Below are positions 58,809-64,000 of a stretch of DNA of 64,000 bases, in pieces. This DNA is from Torreya grandis (lineage: Eukaryota; Streptophyta; Pinopsida; Cupressales; Taxaceae). Location: NCBI GenBank assembly GCA_037957365.1, contig JARHVA010000123.1:2464001-2528000 (forward strand). Direction: 5' to 3'. The position numbers and the translations under genes were made by a program. The notes below the pieces were generated by a model that saw only the letters and a program-made list of their open reading frames with translations, made no database searches and was not told where the DNA came from. Position 1 is the stretch's first letter. The number at the start of each line of letters is the position of its first letter.

Positions 58809-59995
58809 TATATATACATATAATATTTTTAACTTTTATCAAATACTAACACTTTACATCTCATAGGAACCCATTGAGACTTAATCTCTCTAAATGCAAG
58901 CCCTAAGGGGTGTACCAAGAAAGATGTGGGTATACCATTGGTGATTCATTGGATTATTGTCCCTTATTGCCACTTATTACCAATCCAACTAGCTCCTAAA
59001 ACCATTCTTTAAGATATTACTCCTCTTTTGCATACTCCTCTAGTCTTTTCCCACCTTCCATCCCTCTTTTCCTCACCTTAAACCCCTTTTGACAATAGGA
59101 TATACTACGTAAATTGGGTCAACCTTGTAAAATTTTAGGTAAAATTCATTTATGGTCTAGGTCAGCTCTTGGCTAACCTAGTTTGTGACCTAATGAATTT
59201 TTGTCCTTAATTATACTGGGTCGACTGGGTTGACCCTATTAGATAAATTTTTGGAAAGGACTTAGGGTTAAATTTACCTATATATACAAGATCATTTTTG
59301 TCATTATTTACCAACAATCAAGAGTTATTATTCGTGTACACTTCTTTACAATCTACTCTTCCACCATTCTACTTGAGGAGTCTTAGCTTAAGGTTTTTAC
59401 TTAGAGAATATAGTCTTATGGAGAAGTCTTGGATGCTTTGACATTTCTTAGTGATCCTTACAAAACCACAACAACCTCTTGTGAAGCCCTTTTATTCAAG
59501 GGAGAGATTGAGTCTTGATGGGTTCATCTTTCAGGTAAGTATTCTTTAACTTTGCTTCTCTCTTTAGTAGATAAAAGTAGCATAAGTATTGGATTCAAAT
59601 AATATTAGTCTTCTTTTTCAATGTATTAGGTTCTTAATCATACATAGCTTAATTCAGATCCTTTATACATGTTTGTTTGTTTATTAACCCCCATATTGTG
59701 TTACAAGCTTTGGTGAACACTAAATTAGAGTTGCTTTACATGTTATTAGTTTAGTGAGATATCAAAACATAGGGATCCCTTAGGCTTATTGCATGCTTGT
59801 GTTTGACTGGAGGCTTTGAAACACTCCCTAGCATTGTGTATTGTGATAAGATATCCCCTAATTGGGTCTAGAGAATCCCCATATTGATCATGTTCTCAAT
59901 TATCTAATGTGTCCCCAATTGAAAGTGTATGGTATGATCTATCTTCTCTGAGTTGGGATTGATTTATAAACATGATGCATTTTTGATTGCATATA
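58809..59995 (+). repeat. 3' LTR of element E
   Basis: About 1187 bp, TATATATACATA to GATTGCATATA, followed by the GAACT duplication. Matches 46643-47824. Confidence 0.85.
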
Positions 59996-60021
59996 GAACT
60001 CATAATGTGTTTTTAAAAATG

Positions 60022-60370
60022 GTAGAATCTAGAGGGTATTTGGGTAGGTGGTAGAGTCTGAGGCATGCACAAGTAGGATTTAGAACCCATAGTGTACCTA
60101 GGTAGGTGTCAAAACTTGGGATGTGTTTGAGTAGGTGTTAGAACCCAACAAGTGTTCCAAAAACCATCAAAACTTGATAGGTTTTTAAGCAGGTGTTAGA
60201 ACCCAATAGGTGTTTGAGCAGGTGTCATAACTTGATAGGTGCTTGTGTAGGGGTCAAAACCTAACAATTTCTTTGCAAGAGCTATAACCTAGTAGGTGAT
60301 TTTACAAGGCTTAGAATCTGATAGGTGTTTTTGTAAGGCTTAGAACATGACAAGTGATCTTATAAGAGTT
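60022..60370. repeat. 29-bp minisatellite, about 12 units
   Basis: Exactly 29-bp units in register, such as TTAGAACCCAATAGGTGTTT plus GAGCAGGTG, alternating in part between a TTAGAACCC form and a TCAAAACTT form (a 58-bp higher-order unit). It lies in the leader of element F (- strand) right next to E's right end. E's target GAACT is part of a preceding unit. Confidence 0.9.
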
Positions 60371-60924
60371 AGGATCTAATGAGCATGCATGCAACCACTT
60401 AAATATCTATTGAGGTGGAAATGTCTGATGAGGCTTATTTTTAAACTGAGAAAAGTTTGATAACTATCAAAATTACCTATGAGGAGTCAAAATCTTGTTT
60501 AACTAGAAAATTTCTAAAAAAGTGGATTCTAAGAAACTTCTCCAAAATTTGAAATAGACTAACTTGGTTTCTTGATAAACCTATAAAAAATAAAAATTAG
60601 TTTTTCCTCAAAGTCATCAGAAAGTACATATTTTTTATAGATAAAAAATGGCCTTAAAACCCTCCAAAAATGGTCAAAAATGGACTATCATGAAACTAGA
60701 TCATGTTTACAGTCATTATTAGGGTTTTTACACATTCTAAATCTAATTGAACTATATGTTTTTCACTTATAGACTTTATGTATGTATATTTTTATGGATT
60801 AATGAGAAACCCCAATAAACCCTAGAAAACCAAAATCAATAAAAATCCAGAACCAACAAGAATGTATTACTTGGTATATTTTTATAGTCTCACAATAGAG
60901 TCGATGGATTCATCTACAAATATA

Positions 60925-60936
60925 GCTATAATATCA
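60925..60936 (-). other. Primer binding site of F, tRNA-Met type, decayed
   Basis: On the - strand TGATATTATAGC matches 9 of 12 bases of TGGTATCAGAGC, directly at the inner edge of the right LTR. This fixes F's orientation. Confidence 0.55.
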
Positions 60937-61267
60937 TGTCAAAGTGAGACATAATCGAGGATAAACTAGATATGATCGAATGCACAAGGTTGAATTTATA
61001 TAGAGTAGTGAAATCTGAAGAACAACTCATAAGAGGAAGAAGCTTATCTTCACAACAAAGGTTTACAACAATGAGCATTGGCCAAAAAGTACATAAGAAG
61101 GTACAATATATTTTAAGGAATTAGGTCACCCAAAAAGGTATTTAACTCAACTCACATTTAAAAAATCACTTAAAATACATTTTTCTCAATGACATATTAT
61201 TAAGCTAAGCAAGCTAATTAAATTATGTAGGTAAAACCACATAGTGGGGAAAAAACCTACACTCACA
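60937..61267 (-). repeat. Right LTR of F (5' LTR)
   Basis: 331 bp, + strand TGTCAAAGTGAGAC to CTACACTCACA. Partner of 41666-41992, with many transitions. Confidence 0.85.
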
Positions 61268-61293
61268 CTCACACTCACTCACTCACTCACTCA

Positions 61294-61356
<63 letters not shown>
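61261..61356. repeat. (CACT)n(CA)n microsatellite at the edge of F
   Basis: A compound run of CACT and then about 28 CA units starts in the last bases of F's LTR (CACTCACA). It probably grew from the LTR end and hides any target-site duplication. Confidence 0.95.
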
Positions 61357-61357
<1 letters not shown>

Positions 61358-61810
61358 TTTATTACATACAACAAAATAAAACTAATGATAAATTAGAATT
61401 AGTGGCCACTAATTATAAATATTAGAATGAAGACATATAAATGATGTAATTGATTTAATAGAAACCCAATGACATTGAAATTATATAGATTTAATTATAA
61501 ATATTAGAATGGTATAAATAGAGTTAGAGAACATTATTGTAATAAAATAAGTCTAAATTTTATACTTTGTATGTTTTTCTAGTCTCTTTCTTGTGCGATT
61601 CAATTTCATTTACATGTAATCTATTTTAGAATGAAATACAAAGTTAATTATATATTGAAATTAGTTAAGTATAAAAACTAGAATTAAATACATATAAACT
61701 ATATTAAAATGAAATGTATACAATAAGATAAAATCAATGATATATTGGAATTAGTGATTGCCAATTATAAATATTATAAACAAGACATATAATTGATATT
61801 GTTGGTAAGA
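61358..61810. repeat. Diverged duplicated AT-rich segment
   Basis: A ~90-bp block with AATAAAACTAATGATA and GGCCACTAATTATAAATATT at about 61360-61450 recurs at about 61718-61804. A shorter piece (AATTATAAATATTAGAATGG) is near 61492. The left flank of F (41575-41665) has the same kind of sequence. Confidence 0.5.
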
Positions 61811-62193
61811 TTCATCAACATAAGATAGGGTTATAAAAAATCACTATGGAGACTCCAGACTTACTGTAGTAGAAAATACATCTATAGGCCATAGGACAAA
61901 GGATTCTGTTATCTTGGGAAATACGTTAAGGTTTGACACTTTAAAGTAATATAAGAACCTATGTATGAAGAAGAGGCATGTTATAAAAGACATCACTATT
62001 AGATTGTAAATGTATCTAGTTGGTACATACACTACTGTATTTTAACCAACAAAGACATAGGTGGATAGAAGAGAATATAAGTGAATATATGAGATAAAGA
62101 GTATAGTGATAAATAGTACAAATGTAGAAAGTAAATAGATATATAAAATGTAATGAATGTTTTATGCTTTAATATATGAGTAAATAGATCTAA

Positions 62194-62211
62194 TGTGTGT
62201 GTGTGTGAGTG

Positions 62212-62249
<38 letters not shown>
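62194..62249. repeat. (TG)n microsatellite
   Basis: About 25 TG units, interrupted by TGAGTGAGTTTG near 62206-62216. Confidence 0.95.
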
Positions 62250-62251
<2 letters not shown>

Positions 62252-63580
62252 TAAAGAACATGTTTTATAATAATTAATATATACTTATATATATGAATAA
62301 AGAGAATTAGAGTAAGAATTATCTATGTTTTTTTTAATGTGCCTATGAATGAATGAACCTAATTCAAAATTTAATGAATGCTAAACTAATTAAAGTAATA
62401 AATCTTAATAATAACCTTTGTGCTACATTGGCTCTATCTAAAGTCATATTGAAACTCATAAATATTTGTACCCAAGCTACATATTTTATGTCAAAATTTT
62501 GTGGCACCACATGGACTTTGGTTATCTAATGTCCAAAGGAAGTGTCCATTGGAATTATGGAAGCCTAAAGTAACATAAATTGAGGAGTAGTAAGATATAA
62601 TACTAAAAAAAACTATTTGAATCAATAAAAACTACTAAGTCACTACCTAAGATAAAATAAACGTTTTTCCAACCATAGGTCATATAATTTTGGGTGACAT
62701 CTACAACAATATTGTTATATAAGGCTCTCAACTTTACATTAGAAAACCAATCAATTGGACCGTATAAAAACTTGATACCCTTGAAGAAACTAACAAGCCT
62801 TGGTCTTAGGTGATCGATTATTGATTTTAGATTACACTTGATTCCTTCTTGATCACTTGGGATCTTCAAGGTTGGATAAGTTTTGACACAAATAAAATTA
62901 GATTTTTAGATGGTTCACAAGGTAGAATATGAAAAGAGTACACTCCTTATTGAAAATTTATTTGTAGATAAGGGGTTGGTTAAGGAAGGAAATTAGTTCC
63001 TTTAGGGGCTATGCACTTAAGTGATGGCTTGTAGAAAGAAAGGAGATCCTAAAGGGATGTGACCCATATGAGTAACCAGTTTAAATGGTTAGGTTAGGTT
63101 ATATAAGATATAGAGGGAAATAATATTAAATACCAAATTAAAAATTGATTGGTTAAGAGAGATAAAAGTGGAGTAGTATGAAATTAAACCTAAACAGTTG
63201 GAAAGAAAAAATGACAAATGAGGAGACAAGAAAACAAATAGAAGAAGAAATAATTAGATTAGAAGTAATTAGATTAGATGTGATTTTATGAATAACTATA
63301 ACCATTTAGGATATTAGTATATCTTCCACAAGTGAAGAGCCCAATATTAAAATTCTAGATGTGACTAATCTAACTAAAATATACAGTTCAAATTAAGGTT
63401 AGCCCACCTTTGACTGGAGTACAACCTAACTTAGATGCATTATAAGGCTAGGATCTCCCCTTAACAAACACAAGATAGAAGAAGAAATAACTAACCAAGA
63501 AGATACAAAGGACCCTACCAGAAAAGGAAACAAAAGTGAAAAGATCAAAAAGGACCCAACTAAAGAAGGAATGAATTATG
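62250..63580. other. AT-rich DNA, no gene recognised
   Basis: One - strand frame of 88 codons (62869-62603) is open but matches no domain I recognise and has no support from its surroundings. No LTR ends or tandem repeat are seen. Confidence 0.5.
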
Positions 63581-63584
63581 GAAG

Positions 63585-64000
63585 GAAAAACATCTGATTT
63601 TACATAGTGCAGGAACTAGTAGGCTTTAGAGGGATTAGAAACTAGCTTGGACTAATCGATCAAAAGGCCCATGTATTTAGAACAATAGCTTTTAACTAGT
63701 GTGGGAAAAAGCCAGTTGTAGCTAAACTAAAAACTAGCTTGGACTAATGGAGAGAGAGGCCTGAGACTCAAAAAAAACCATTGAGGTCCTCAAGGGTCCT
63801 AAACCCAAAAAAGATGAAAAATAAATTGCCAATCTGATATTTAACTAGATCCAAAACTAGACTGGGCACAAAATGAGGTCTAGGTCTCCATAAAGCCACA
63901 AACAACTAGTGTGGGAGCTAGTCTAGACAAAAGAAGTGGAGGCCTAGGTCACAAATAAAACCAAAACATCTAATTTTAACTAGATCAGGAACTAGCCTGG
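63585..64000. repeat. Dispersed AACTAG-type repeat at window edge
   Basis: A motif of the form TTTTAACTAG(T/A)nnnGGnACTAGnCTGG recurs at about 63598, 63691, 63728, 63846, 63905 and 63978, with several CTAG palindromes. It may be part of another LTR or leader cut off by the window end. Confidence 0.45.

Larger units (their letters stand above)
46643..59995 (+). mobile_element. Element E: TAT-type Ty3/gypsy with two RNase H domains
   Basis: LTRs 46643-47824 and 58809-59995 (about 1.18 kb each) with GAACT duplicated at 46638-46642 and 59996-60000. Gag, protease, RT, RNase H, a second archaeal-type RNase H, then integrase all read on the + strand, followed by about 2.4 kb of non-coding 3' sequence. 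The second RNase H before integrase is the hallmark of the TAT lineage (Ogre/Retand relatives). All coding is broken. It lies within the leader region of element F. Confidence 0.8.
41666..61267 (-). mobile_element. Element F: decayed Ty1/copia, split by element E
   Basis: LTRs of 327 bp (41666-41992) and 331 bp (60937-61267) share long blocks such as CAATGAGCATTGGCCAAAAA. They flank a - strand copia coding region (46160-42058) and element E. The primer site next to the right LTR, integrase before RT, and a purine tract CTTAAGAGGG next to the left LTR all give the - orientation. Flanks carry no clear duplication, since a microsatellite abuts the right end. All genes are heavily broken. Confidence 0.8.

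Noticed and set aside
60022..60370. CRISPR-like array because of regular ~29-bp spacing
   Set aside because: Units are contiguous with no unique spacers, and the context is a plant retrotransposon.
62603..62869. 88-codon - strand frame as a small gene
   Set aside because: No recognisable domain, AT-rich surroundings, no promoter or conservation evidence.

Overview
The window looks like repeat-dense plant nuclear DNA with no recognisable single-copy host gene. The LTR-retrotransposon lineages present (chromodomain Ty3/gypsy, TAT-type gypsy with a second RNase H, Tnt1/Tork-like Ty1/copia) and the L1-type LINE with a C-terminal RNase H are plant-specific combinations. The old, decayed, deeply nested elements and the very long LTRs suggest a large genome such as a gymnosperm. 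That last step is inference; no marker gene settles the taxon.

Most of the window is two nests. Nest 1 (3919-39779) is a chromovirus-type Ty3/gypsy element, here called G, on the + strand. A LINE on the - strand (9479-39740) sits inside G's 3' LTR, so the last ~39 bases of that LTR are found 30 kb away. The LINE is split by two related non-autonomous LTR elements with long LTRs: A (11962-19954) and B (22706-37384). B is split again by two Ty1/copia elements: C (23638-28069, condensed and defective) and D (29866-35543, the best preserved, with an uninterrupted 647-codon RT-RNase H frame). Target-site duplications support this: perfect 5-bp ones for B (GGAAG), C (GCTGG) and D (AGCTT), and near-perfect for A (GTACC/ATACC). 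Nest 2 (41666-61267) is a decayed - strand Ty1/copia element, F, split by a TAT-type gypsy element, E (46643-59995, duplication GAACT). E landed in a 29-bp minisatellite in F's leader.

Boundaries: 1-2500 is AT-rich with no gene. 2505-3918 holds an isolated LINE ORF1 on the - strand. 39780-41665 and 61268-64000 are AT-rich with microsatellites and diverged repeats.

Points worth a second look: (1) short palindromic repeats (ACCGACGTCGGT in C/D, TAGGTCGACC in E) sit just upstream of the LTR TATA boxes and recur in the leader or the polyprotein, where the C/D motif is a 21-bp repeat encoding a 7-residue repeat; A/B carry an analogous GGTTCAA array; (2) the LINE seems to carry a third ORF downstream of its RNase H; (3) A and B share an unrecognised ORF with a repeated EVLxxWxxEN module. 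Nearly all genes carry stops, mostly of the C-to-T or G-to-A kind expected from long methylation-driven decay.
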